A DNA stretch of 64,000 nucleotides from Pseudoxanthomonas gei (GTDB taxonomy: Bacteria > Pseudomonadota > Gammaproteobacteria > Xanthomonadales > Xanthomonadaceae): contig NZ_QOVG01000001.1 of NCBI RefSeq assembly GCF_010119615.1, forward strand, positions 186,001-250,000, given 5' to 3'. The notes beneath the pieces were generated by a model, which saw only the letters and a list, made by a program, of their open reading frames with translations, ran no database searches and was not told the DNA's origin. Below, one piece after another: positions 11,209 through 18,826 of the stretch (position 1 is the stretch's first letter; each line of letters opens with the position of its first letter). Position numbers and translations under genes: made by a program.

Positions 11209-12573
11209 GTGGCCAAAGCCAAGTCAAAACTGACCGACGAACCCGATCTGCTCAGCGTGGATCGCAGTGCCATGCGTCCGCTGGCCGAACGCATCCGTCC
11301 GCGCAACCTGGATGAAATGGTCGGCCAGCGCCGTCTGCTGGCCCCGGGTACCGCCTTGAGGCGGGCGGTCGAGTCGGGACACGTGCACTCGATGATCCTC
11401 TGGGGCCCGCCGGGGTGTGGGAAGACCACGCTGGCTTTGTTACTGGCCAAGTACGCCGATGCGGAATTCAAGGCGATCTCGGCGGTGCTTTCCGGCTTGC
11501 CCGAAGTGCGCCAGGTGCTTGCCGAAGCCGCGCACCGTTTCGCCGACGGTCGCCACACGGTTCTGTTCGTCGATGAAGTGCACCGCTTCAACAAGGCCCA
11601 GCAGGATGCGTTCCTGCCACATATCGAGCGCGGCACCATCATTTTCGTTGGTGCGACTACCGAGAATCCGTCCTTCGAATTGAATTCTGCCTTGTTGTCG
11701 CGATGCCGCGTGCACGTGATGGAGTCCGTTTCCCGGGACGACATCATGGCGGCCCTGAGGCATGCGCTGAAAGATGGGGAACGCGGTCTGGGCGGGCAGG
11801 GCATACAGGTGCCGGACAACCTGCTGGGCGAGATAGCTGGTGCGGCCGATGGCGACGTGCGCCGTGCGTTGACCCTGCTGGAGATCGCCGCCGAACTGGC
11901 GCTTGGCGAAGGTGGCGAGATCACCGAACAGACGCTGCTGCAGGTGCTGGCCGACCGCACGCGCCGTTTCGACAAGGGTGGCGAACAGTTCTACGACCAG
12001 ATCTCGGCATTGCACAAGTCGGTGCGCAGTTCCAATCCCGATGGCGCGCTGTACTGGCTCACGCGCATGCTAGATGGTGGCTGCGACCCTGGCTACCTGG
12101 CGCGCAGGATGACGCGCATGGCGGTGGAGGATGTGGGCCTGGCCGATCCGCGTGCCCTGCAGATGGCTATCGAAGCCTGGGAAACCTACGACCGCCTTGG
12201 CAGTCCCGAGGGCGAACTTGCACTGGCGCAGTTGGTCATCTACCTGGCGAGCACCGCAAAATCTAATGCCGGGTACAGGGCCTTCGGTGCCGCCAAGCGT
12301 GACGTGCGCGAATACGGAACCCAGGACGTGCCCCTGCACCTGCGCAATGCACCGACCAAGCTGATGAAGGAGCTTGGTTATTCCAAGGGTTACCAGTACG
12401 ACCATGATGCGGAAGGCGGCATCGCCCTGGACCAGACGGCGTTCCCAGATGCCATGGGCGAGCGTGTGTACTACGAACCGGTGGAGCGCGGCATGGAGAT
12501 CAAGTTGAAGGAAAAGATCGATCACCTGCGGGCCGCGCGTGCGCAAGCCGTGCGCAATGCGCGGAAGTCCTGA
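11209..12573 (+). CDS. rarA: replication-associated recombination protein RarA (MgsA)
   Basis: AAA+ clamp-loader-like ATPase that acts at stalled replication forks. The 454-aa product has Walker A WGPPGCGKTT, Walker B LFVDEVHRFNK, sensor 1 GATTENPSF and the C-terminal tetramerisation region RMTRMAVEDVGLADP. GTG 11209 is used because the nearby ATG at 11201 is out of frame; an internal ATG near 11272 (MRPLAERIRPR) is a possible shorter start. The N-terminal 20 residues are not conserved in the family. Confidence 0.96.
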   Translation: MAKAKSKLTDEPDLLSVDRSAMRPLAERIRPRNLDEMVGQRRLLAPGTALRRAVESGHVHSMILWGPPGCGKTTLALLLAKYADAEFKAISAVLSGLPEVRQVLAEAAHRFADGRHTVLFVDEVHRFNKAQQDAFLPHIERGTIIFVGATTENPSFELNSALLSRCRVHVMESVSRDDIMAALRHALKDGERGLGGQGIQVPDNLLGEIAGAADGDVRRALTLLEIAAELALGEGGEITEQTLLQVLADRTRRFDKGGEQFYDQISALHKSVRSSNPDGALYWLTRMLDGGCDPGYLARRMTRMAVEDVGLADPRALQMAIEAWETYDRLGSPEGELALAQLVIYLASTAKSNAGYRAFGAAKRDVREYGTQDVPLHLRNAPTKLMKELGYSKGYQYDHDAEGGIALDQTAFPDAMGERVYYEPVERGMEIKLKEKIDHLRAARAQAVRNARKS

Positions 12574-12576
12574 CGC

Positions 12577-12981
12577 ATGCTGCCAATGGTCTGGTGGCAA
12601 CAGCTTGCCCTGGTGATGGCGGGCGGGGCGCTGGGTGCCGCGGGAAGGTTCTGGTTGAGCGGGCTGTTGCTGCGGCAGCTTGGCCAGGGATTTCCATGGG
12701 GGACGCTGGCGGTCAACCTGATCGGCTCGTTTTTCGCTGGATTCCTGATCATCTGGCTGGAAGCACGCGGTCCTTCGGCGATCTATTGGCGCGCGTTCCT
12801 GCTGGTAGGAATCATGGGCGGACTGACTACTTTCTCGGCGTTGATGGTGGAATGCCTGATGTTCGCGAAGACAGATCGAAATGAGCTGATGCTGCTCTAT
12901 CTCGGCACCAGCCTGATCGCCGGACTGCTGGCGATCTGGATGGGCAGCCGGTTCGCACAGGCTTTCGTGACTTCAATCTGA
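12577..12981 (+). CDS. crcB: fluoride ion channel CrcB/Fluc
   Basis: A 134-aa membrane protein with four predicted helices; Fluc dimers export fluoride. Family motifs are GGALGAAGRFWLSG, GTLAVNLIGSFFAGF and GGLTTFSALM (the TTFS filter region). It begins four bases after the rarA stop, so it is co-transcribed. No fluoride riboswitch is expected or seen, because there is no leader. Confidence 0.95.
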   Translation: MLPMVWWQQLALVMAGGALGAAGRFWLSGLLLRQLGQGFPWGTLAVNLIGSFFAGFLIIWLEARGPSAIYWRAFLLVGIMGGLTTFSALMVECLMFAKTDRNELMLLYLGTSLIAGLLAIWMGSRFAQAFVTSI

Positions 12982-13309
12982 TGGCGCTTCCCGGGCATCT
13001 GCATCATGGTGCAGTGCGATAGTGGTTTACCTGCAGTGGCAACTCCCGATACTTATTTTTTTCGTTAATTTGCCGCCGACCGTTCGGCGGTTTTTTTATC
13101 GGGTTTGTCCTGATTCTTTTTTTTGCGGCGTTCTTGCCGCAATTACGCGGTAATCACCGATACACACGCAATGCCCGCCAAGGCTTTTTTTTCGCTTCTT
13201 TGTTATTAACCATTCGTGGACAGGCCACTAACAAATTCTCTTGTAAATCGGGTGGGCGTCGTCTTCATCAAGCCTCCCCTGGGCTTCTGGCGGCGTGTAG
13301 GAGAACAAA
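12982..13309 (+). other. 328-bp intergenic leader before the Gly-rich cassette
   Basis: No gene is visible here. The stretch is much richer in A+T than its surroundings (many T runs at 13054-13205) and holds two hairpins: a terminator at 13073-13097 and an inverted repeat at 13123-13129/13136-13142 without a T tract downstream. The promoter for the 13310 gene should lie between about 13100 and 13290. I do not see a clear sigma-70 or sigma-54 box. Confidence 0.6.
13073..13097 (+). terminator. rho-independent terminator after crcB
   Basis: A 7-bp GC-rich stem (13073-13079 with 13084-13090) closes a CCGT loop and is followed directly by seven T residues. It lies 91 bases past the crcB stop and separates the housekeeping operon from the Gly-rich cassette. 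Confidence 0.85.
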
Positions 13310-14587
13310 ATGTTTACGAGAAAAACCCTGATCGCGTCGGCGATAGCGTTGGGCCTCGGACTTCTGGGACCAGCCTACGCGGCGGAAAACAACGAGAGCG
13401 GAGATGGCGACGATGTGCTGACCGCAACGGACGCCACTGACAACAGCAATAACAGCGACAACAGTGACAACAGTGACAACAGTGCCAACGGCGTCGCCGG
13501 AGCCGAAGGCTATGGCAACGCTGCCGCGAACAACGGCGGTACGGCCACGGCCAACTTCTCCAATTCCTTCAATCACAGCAAGGCCATCGCCACGACCAAG
13601 CTTGAAGGCTATGTGAGCGATGTCTACGTGCATGACATTGGCAATGTCGCCAAGAACTACGGCGACGCCAATGGAGGAAAGGGCGGTAAAGGCGGTGCTG
13701 GCTATGGTGGTGATGGCTACGGTGGCGAAGGCTACGGCGGCAATGGCGGCGACGGCGGCAACGGCGGCGACGGCGGCAGCGGTGGCGATGCCGACAACGG
13801 CAGCGCATCGGCAGGCGATTCCAGCAATGGCAGTGCCACCATTGGCGATGCCTATGCTGGAAACGGCGGTCGTGGCGGGCGTTCCGACCACAACGACAGC
13901 GGCCGGGGCGGCGATGGCGAAGGCTATGGCGGTCCGGCCGGCAGCGCGAGCGGTGCGGGCGGTGGCGACGGCTACGCAGATGGCGGCCATGGCGGCGGCC
14001 TCAGCGCATCGGCTGGCGGTGACGGCAGCGGCACGAGCGGCGACGACACCTTCGGCGATACCACGGGCACCGGCGGCGCCGGCACATCCGGCGATGGCAC
14101 CGGAACCGGTGGCTCCGGCACTGCAACCGGTGGCGCCGGCACGGCAGGCGCAGCGACTGCAACCGGTGGAGCGGGCAGTGGCACTGCCGGCAACAGCGGC
14201 GACGTGGCAAGCACCGCAGGCAACGGCGGCGATGGCGGATCGGCCACCAATGGCGATGCCACCAATGGCGGTGCGTCCTCCAGTGCAACCAACGGCGATG
14301 CCCTGGCAGGCGACGGCGCGACTGGCGCGGTCGGCGCAGAAGGCGGCGTTGGCGGCGATGGCAACGGTGGCGTCGGCAACGGCGGCGTCGGCAATGGCGC
14401 TACGGGCGGAGCTGGCGGCGGCGGCGGATCGGTTGTCAACGACGCTGGCGCGTTCGACATGTCCAACAACATGACCAGTGTCGGGCAGTCGGCGGCGGGC
14501 ATCATGGTGGCAGCGCAGAACAGCGGCATGGCGTCGCTGATCCAGCAGGGCATCACGGTGCAGGCCAACCTGACCGTAGGTCCGTAA
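13310..14587 (+). CDS. exported Gly-rich repeat protein, putative fibre or matrix subunit
   Basis: A 425-aa protein with AGGAGA seven bases upstream. Layout: signal peptide 1-24 (ends AYA); an acidic Asn/Asp/Ser stretch with NSD repeats (45-58); a non-repetitive head 60-118 containing KLEGYVSDVYVHDIGNVAKN; a Gly/Ala/Asn/Asp/Ser/Thr-rich block ~119-375 built of short units such as GYGGDGYGGEGYGG and NGGDGG; and a conserved-looking tail 376-425 with QNSGMASLIQQG and terminal VGP. No cysteine, no LPXTG, no autotransporter barrel. The tail resembles that of the 143-aa protein encoded next. Such composition suits an amyloid-like, adhesin or matrix protein, but I cannot assign it to a named family. 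Confidence 0.8.
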   Translation: MFTRKTLIASAIALGLGLLGPAYAAENNESGDGDDVLTATDATDNSNNSDNSDNSDNSANGVAGAEGYGNAAANNGGTATANFSNSFNHSKAIATTKLEGYVSDVYVHDIGNVAKNYGDANGGKGGKGGAGYGGDGYGGEGYGGNGGDGGNGGDGGSGGDADNGSASAGDSSNGSATIGDAYAGNGGRGGRSDHNDSGRGGDGEGYGGPAGSASGAGGGDGYADGGHGGGLSASAGGDGSGTSGDDTFGDTTGTGGAGTSGDGTGTGGSGTATGGAGTAGAATATGGAGSGTAGNSGDVASTAGNGGDGGSATNGDATNGGASSSATNGDALAGDGATGAVGAEGGVGGDGNGGVGNGGVGNGATGGAGGGGGSVVNDAGAFDMSNNMTSVGQSAAGIMVAAQNSGMASLIQQGITVQANLTVGP

Positions 14588-14600
14588 AGCGCAGGACGGC

Positions 14601-14633
14601 ATGCATCGGGCCGCCCTTCGCGGCCCGGTGCAT
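14601..14633 (+). other. stable intercistronic hairpin without T tract
   Basis: A 14-bp stem (14601-14614 with 14620-14633, one T-G wobble) closes a five-base loop and begins 13 bases after the stop of the Gly-rich gene. No U run follows, so it is not a canonical terminator. It is more likely an mRNA 3'-end stabiliser or partial attenuator that lets the first gene be made in excess of the downstream genes. Confidence 0.65.
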
Positions 14634-14687
14634 CTCACGGAAAGCCGTAGGGGCGGTGATTACGTGCGGGACGTATGGGAGAAGATC

Positions 14688-15119
14688 ATGAGTATTGCTC
14701 GTACGATTTTTCTGCTTGCGTGCGTCGTGGGATCCAATACCTGCCTTGCCGAGGAAGAAGCGTTCCCTGTACAGGGGCAGGGCGCTGATTCCCTGGAAAT
14801 CCAGGTTGAGGCTCCGGGCCTGCTGCCTTCGGCTGATGCCGGGCCGGTCGCGCTGGAGGATTCCAGCGCCATCGGCATTCCGGTCGATGTCGGGATACTG
14901 CAGGACCTGCGTGGAGGCGAAAGCAGCGTAGACAACAAGGTCCAGATCGACGGATGGGTGGATGGCAACGTGGCCGAGGATGTGGTCACCGGTTCCAACG
15001 CCATCAATGGCGATGCGTTCGCCAATAGCACCGGGATCAGCACCGTAATCCAGAACACCGGGAACAATGTCCTGATCCAGAACGGCATGGTGGTCAACGT
15101 GCAGTTCGTCGGTCCCTGA
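14688..15119 (+). CDS. small secreted protein with DLRGG double-glycine-like motif
   Basis: A 143-aa protein; ATG 14688 has GGGAG just upstream and opens a signal peptide (MSIARTIFLLACVVGSNTCLA). After ~50 residues of acidic linker comes IPVDVGILQDLRGG (64-77), then KVQIDGWVDGNVAEDVV and a tail QNTGNNVLIQNGMVVNVQFVGP shortened here by name only: key residues Q122, N123, G125, L129, I130, Q131, G133 and the terminal VGP. Hydrophobic residues at -4, -7 and -12 from the GG fit the pattern cleaved by C39 peptidases, and a C39 peptidase is the next gene (one base between them). Role proposed: minor or nucleating subunit. No named family recognised. Confidence 0.75.
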   Translation: MSIARTIFLLACVVGSNTCLAEEEAFPVQGQGADSLEIQVEAPGLLPSADAGPVALEDSSAIGIPVDVGILQDLRGGESSVDNKVQIDGWVDGNVAEDVVTGSNAINGDAFANSTGISTVIQNTGNNVLIQNGMVVNVQFVGP

Positions 15120-15120
15120 C

Positions 15121-15810
15121 ATGGACGTTGGCAGGCTGTGCCTGGCCTTGGCCTTGGCCGCGGTAATTGCGGTGCCGACACGGGCCAGGGAGATGTCATT
15201 GCGCGTGCCGCCTGGCGGAAGCTATGCGGTGCGCGTCACCAGCCTGAAGGAGGCGCGGTACCAGACCACCATCGCCCAGCAGTACGACTTCAGCTGCGGC
15301 TCGGCGGCTACCGCCACCTTGCTCACTTACCAGTACGGACACCCGGTGGATGAGCGACAGGTTTTCGTGAAGATGTACCAGAGCGGCGACCAGGCCAAGA
15401 TCCGCCAGCAGGGATTCTCGCTGCTGGACATGCGCAGGTACCTCGAGTCGGAGGGTTTCCAGGCTGATGGTTTCGAACTGCCACTGGAGAAACTCTCGGA
15501 CGAGGGCCTGCCCGCGATCGTCCTGCTCAATGACCGTGGCTACCGGCATTTCGTGGTGGTCAAGGGCCTGCGCAATGGGCGGGTATTGCTGGGAGATCCT
15601 GCACGTGGCACGCGCGCCATGCCGCGTTCGCGTTTCGAGGCCCTGTGGGACAACCGCTTGCTGTTCGTGGTGCACAACCGGCGCGACAGCGCCCGCTTCA
15701 ACCAGGGCGCGGACTGGCGTACCGCGCCGCCGGCACCACTGGAACTTGGCGTCCAGCGCGACGGCCTGCGCAACATTGCGCTGCCCAGGCGCGGCGTGGG
15801 AGATATCTGA
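15121..15810 (+). CDS. periplasmic C39-family cysteine peptidase (FapD-like)
   Basis: A 229-aa protein with a signal peptide (to about residue 22). The papain-like C39 core is complete: oxyanion Gln and catalytic Cys in QQYDFSCG (Q54, C59), His in YRHFVVV (H143) and Asp in LGDPARG (D159). Unlike bacteriocin exporters, no ABC-transporter domain is fused, which matches stand-alone exported C39 proteins such as FapD of the Pseudomonas amyloid operon. It is embedded between two genes whose products carry GG motifs, its likely substrates. ATG 15121 follows the previous stop by one base. Confidence 0.85.
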   Translation: MDVGRLCLALALAAVIAVPTRAREMSLRVPPGGSYAVRVTSLKEARYQTTIAQQYDFSCGSAATATLLTYQYGHPVDERQVFVKMYQSGDQAKIRQQGFSLLDMRRYLESEGFQADGFELPLEKLSDEGLPAIVLLNDRGYRHFVVVKGLRNGRVLLGDPARGTRAMPRSRFEALWDNRLLFVVHNRRDSARFNQGADWRTAPPAPLELGVQRDGLRNIALPRRGVGDI

Positions 15811-15813
15811 GCC

Positions 15814-16326
15814 ATGAACAGAATCCTTTTCCTCGGGTGGCTGGCTGGAATCTGCGCCAGCCCCCCTGCTGTTTCCGCGGATGCTGCGCCGCCTGACGTC
15901 GCTGCCGACGCGCTTGGCAGCGAATGGGTGCCGGTCGATCCCGCCCTCCTTGCCGACATGCGCGGCGGAATGGTGCTGCCTTCGGGACTATCGCTTTCGT
16001 TCGGCATAGACAGGCTGGTCTACGTCAACGGCGACCTGGTCGCCAGCACGCGCCTGCATATCGCCGACATCGCACAGATGACCCAGGAAGACGCGGCGGC
16101 GCTGGTGGCGCTCAACCAAGGCACTGTCATCCAGGTAGGCAGTGGCAACGCCATCAGCCCGGGCCCGGCCACCAATGGGCTGGTGATCCAGAACACGTTG
16201 GACAACCAGGACATCCGCGCCCTCACCAGCCTGCAGGTTGGCGTGGATACGTTGGGGCTGTTGCAGGAAATCAATAGCTACGACGCGCTGCATAACGCCT
16301 TGATCGCGTCGCCCGGTGGCCCATGA
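15814..16326 (+). CDS. small secreted protein with DMRGG double-glycine-like motif
   Basis: A 170-aa protein with a signal peptide (MNRILFLGWLAGICASPPAVSA). The motif VPVDPALLADMRGG (39-52) closely matches that in the 143-aa protein encoded at 14688: shared P-V-D, L at -7, D at -5, L/M at -4, RGG. The remainder (53-170) is predicted beta-rich and includes SLSFGIDRLVYVNGDLV and NQGTVIQVGSGN. It may be a second C39 substrate or an accessory subunit comparable in position to FapE, without FapE's CxxC. ATG 15814 lies three bases past the C39 stop; its own stop overlaps the next ATG. Confidence 0.72.
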   Translation: MNRILFLGWLAGICASPPAVSADAAPPDVAADALGSEWVPVDPALLADMRGGMVLPSGLSLSFGIDRLVYVNGDLVASTRLHIADIAQMTQEDAAALVALNQGTVIQVGSGNAISPGPATNGLVIQNTLDNQDIRALTSLQVGVDTLGLLQEINSYDALHNALIASPGGP

Positions 16327-17672
16327 ACAGGGAGAAGGCTGTGCAACGGAAATCAATTAAGCATGCTGGGACCCTGATTCCGCTTGTCTGCGCCACCATT
16401 TCGTTCTGCTACGGCGCCCATGCCCAGGAGCCTGCCGACACGTGGGATGCGGGTCGGCTGGCGGTCCTTCAGCAGCAGATCAACGAACAATCACAGAAGC
16501 TGGAAGACATGCGCCAGTCGATAGGCGTCCAGGAGGAAAACCTGTTCCGTCTGCAGCGTGCGCTGGATGAAGAGGTGCTGGCCAATGCGCGCGCACGCGG
16601 TATCCAGCCACCGCCGCCGCATCCGATGCTGCAGGCGGCCCCGGCATATGCACAGGCCCAGGGTCGCCCTGCGGAATCGCGGCAACCCGTCGGTCAGGCG
16701 CCGGAAACGGATTCGCGGCCGCCAGAGGTGGCGCAGATCTTCGACCAGCCAGGCGTGTTGACTCCGCCGGGGAAGTTCGTGCTGGAGCCTTCGCTGCAGT
16801 ACGGTTATTCGTCCAACGACCGGGTTGCGCTGGTTGGCTACACCATCATCCCCGCACTGCTCATCGGGCTGATCGACGTGCGCCAGGTGAAGACCACTTC
16901 GGCAACGGCCACGCTGACTGGGCGCTATGGGTTGAACAACCGGTTCGAGCTGGAGGCAAAGATTCCCTACGTCTATGTCAACGGCGACACGGTCAGCCGC
17001 GAGATCTTCACCGGCACGGCGGTGGACAATGTATTCAACTCGCACGGCAGCGGACTGGGAGACGTGGAAATCACCGGGCGTTACCAGCTCAACCGGGGTG
17101 GCCCGGACAAACCGTTCTACGTGGCCTGGCTGCGCTACAAGAGCCGGACAGGCACGGACCTGTTCGAAGTGGTGACCGACTGCATCACCCGTTGCGTCGG
17201 CAACACCACCGGCACCGGCCTGCCATTGGACCTGCCGACCGGCAGTGGCTTCGATGCGATACAGCCGGGCATCACCTGGCTGTTTCCGTCCGACCCGGTG
17301 GTTTTTTTCGGCAGCCTGAGCTACCTGCACAATTTCCCCCGCAACAACGTTTCCCGTACGCTGATCGACGGACAGCGGGAATTCCTCGGCGACGTGGAAG
17401 CCGGTGACATCATCGGCTTCAACATGGGCATGGGCCTGGCCTTGAATGAGAAAGCGGCCATCAGCATCGGCTACGACCAGAACCTGGTGGCCAAGACCAA
17501 GCAGAACGGCGAGGCGGTCGCCGGCTCGGTCAATGTCACCCTGGCCACCCTGTTGCTGGGGGCCACGTACCGCTTCAATGAAAAAGCCTCGCTCAACGTG
17601 GCGCTGGGGGCGGGCCTGACCCGTGATACGCCCGACGTCAGCGTGACGGTGCGCGTGCCGGTTACTTTCTGA
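16323..17672 (+). CDS. outer-membrane beta-barrel with N-terminal coiled coil (FapF-like exporter candidate)
   Basis: A 449-aa protein. A signal sequence ending GAHA is followed by a predicted coiled coil (about 45-90: LAVLQQQINEQSQKLEDMRQ onward), a Pro/Gln-rich linker, and from about residue 140 a beta-barrel with alternating strands (FVLEPSLQYGYSSND, SATATLTGRYGLNNRFELEA, GDVEITGRYQLN) ending in the outer-membrane-type VPVTF. The coiled coil plus barrel plan is that of FapF, the secretion pore of the Fap amyloid system. The barrel resembles generic 'transporter' outer-membrane proteins of xanthomonads. ATGA overlap with the preceding gene supports a shared operon. Confidence 0.8.
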   Translation: MNREKAVQRKSIKHAGTLIPLVCATISFCYGAHAQEPADTWDAGRLAVLQQQINEQSQKLEDMRQSIGVQEENLFRLQRALDEEVLANARARGIQPPPPHPMLQAAPAYAQAQGRPAESRQPVGQAPETDSRPPEVAQIFDQPGVLTPPGKFVLEPSLQYGYSSNDRVALVGYTIIPALLIGLIDVRQVKTTSATATLTGRYGLNNRFELEAKIPYVYVNGDTVSREIFTGTAVDNVFNSHGSGLGDVEITGRYQLNRGGPDKPFYVAWLRYKSRTGTDLFEVVTDCITRCVGNTTGTGLPLDLPTGSGFDAIQPGITWLFPSDPVVFFGSLSYLHNFPRNNVSRTLIDGQREFLGDVEAGDIIGFNMGMGLALNEKAAISIGYDQNLVAKTKQNGEAVAGSVNVTLATLLLGATYRFNEKASLNVALGAGLTRDTPDVSVTVRVPVTF

Positions 17673-17735
17673 GAAGTCGTTCGCGCATAGGCAGGGGCGG
17701 GTGCACACCCACCCTGGATTTGTCGCTGCAACCCG

Positions 17736-18806
17736 TCAACGCTTGAAGCGGTAGTGCGCCACCATCCACTCGTTGCCGTTGTCATAGCCGAACAGCTCGG
17801 CGCATGCCATCCAGAACATGCGCCAGCGCTGGTACCACAACGGCGCGTCGACCATTCCGTACACGCTCTGCAGGACCCGCATGACCTGGTCGCGGTTGTT
17901 GTCCTGGTTCTGCAGCCAGGCGTTGGCGGTCTTCTCGTAGTGCGTTCCCGACAACAGCCAGCGTTGCTCGATGCTGATCTTGTCCTGGAAGGCGAGCAGG
18001 GTGTCAGCCGAGGGCATCAGCCCGCCAGTGAAAAAGTGCCGGCCCATCCAGTTGCCTTCGCCCTTGGCCTCGAACAGGTACAGCAGCTCGCGGTGGCAGA
18101 AGATGTGCACGAAAAGCTTGCCGCCTGGCACCAGCCAGCTGCCGATGCGCGATAGAAGCTCCTGGTAATTGCGCATGTGCTCGAACATTTCCACGGAGAC
18201 CACGCGGTCGAAGCTTTCGTCCTGCAGACGCAGGTTGTTGACGTCGGCGGTGATCACCTCGACGTTGAAGATCGCACGTTCGCGGCAGCGCGCTTCGATG
18301 AACTCGCGTTGCATCTTCGAGTTGGAAACGGCGGTGATCCGGGATTCGGGATACTGCTTGGCCATCCACAAGGTCAAAGACCCCCAGCCACAGCCCAGCT
18401 CCAGGATGCGCTGCCCGTTGCCGAGTTCGGCACGCTCTCCGTACAGGCGCAGCATGTGGTCCTCGGCCATGCTGAGGCTGGTGGTGGCCTCGTCCCAGTA
18501 GCAACTGCTGTATTTCAATTGCCGGCCCAGGCAGAGCTGGAAGAACTCCGGCGGCAGCTCGTAGTGCTGGCGGTTGGCGGCCTGGGTTTCAACGGCGATG
18601 TCGCTGTTGCGCAGGCCTTCCAGCCAGGCCTGCTGGCGGGCGAAGACCTCTTCGGCGCCACCCTTGCGCTCGTCCTTGAGGCGCTGCGCGCATTGCCGAC
18701 GGATACCGAGACGCAGCAGATTGTCGGGCAGGCGACCGGACTCGGCCAGGCGGGTGGCGAAGCTTTCCTTTTCGGTGTCTACGATGAAAGGTGAAGAGGT
18801 TGACAT
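17736..18806 (-). CDS. SAM-dependent methyltransferase of the CFA-synthase family
   Basis: A 356-aa cytoplasmic enzyme. SAM-binding motif I is ILELGCGWGSLTLW, with further motifs AVSNSKMQREFI and VVSVEMFEHMRNY; the C-terminal part has YLFEAKGEGNWMGRHFFTGG. It differs from the classical CFA synthase encoded at 20145 and matches the second, shorter methyltransferase found in these lipid clusters, which in furan fatty acid loci is a candidate for methylating an unsaturated acyl chain. ATG 18806 has GGAG upstream; longer frames overlap the DUF1295 gene. Substrate inferred from context only. Confidence 0.85.
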   Translation of the reverse strand: MSTSSPFIVDTEKESFATRLAESGRLPDNLLRLGIRRQCAQRLKDERKGGAEEVFARQQAWLEGLRNSDIAVETQAANRQHYELPPEFFQLCLGRQLKYSSCYWDEATTSLSMAEDHMLRLYGERAELGNGQRILELGCGWGSLTLWMAKQYPESRITAVSNSKMQREFIEARCRERAIFNVEVITADVNNLRLQDESFDRVVSVEMFEHMRNYQELLSRIGSWLVPGGKLFVHIFCHRELLYLFEAKGEGNWMGRHFFTGGLMPSADTLLAFQDKISIEQRWLLSGTHYEKTANAWLQNQDNNRDQVMRVLQSVYGMVDAPLWYQRWRMFWMACAELFGYDNGNEWMVAHYRFKR

Positions 18807-18826
18807 GCAGGCTCCAGGGATGGACA

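Noticed and set aside
13310-14587. PE-PGRS-like or collagen-like protein
   Set aside because: No PE domain, and Gly does not recur strictly every third residue; repeats are mixed NGGDGG/GYGGDG/TGGAGT units.
13268-14638. 456-codon minus-strand frame opposite the Gly-rich gene (Ala/Val-rich)
   Set aside because: It is the mirror of GGC-type repeats (GCC gives Ala), has no signal peptide or start context, and the plus-strand frame has a ribosome binding site, signal peptide and operon context.
17680-17725. Terminator between the barrel gene and the methyltransferase gene
   Set aside because: Imperfect stem (CAGGG/GGGTG against CACCC/CCCTG with a bulge) and no real T tract; not listed as a feature.
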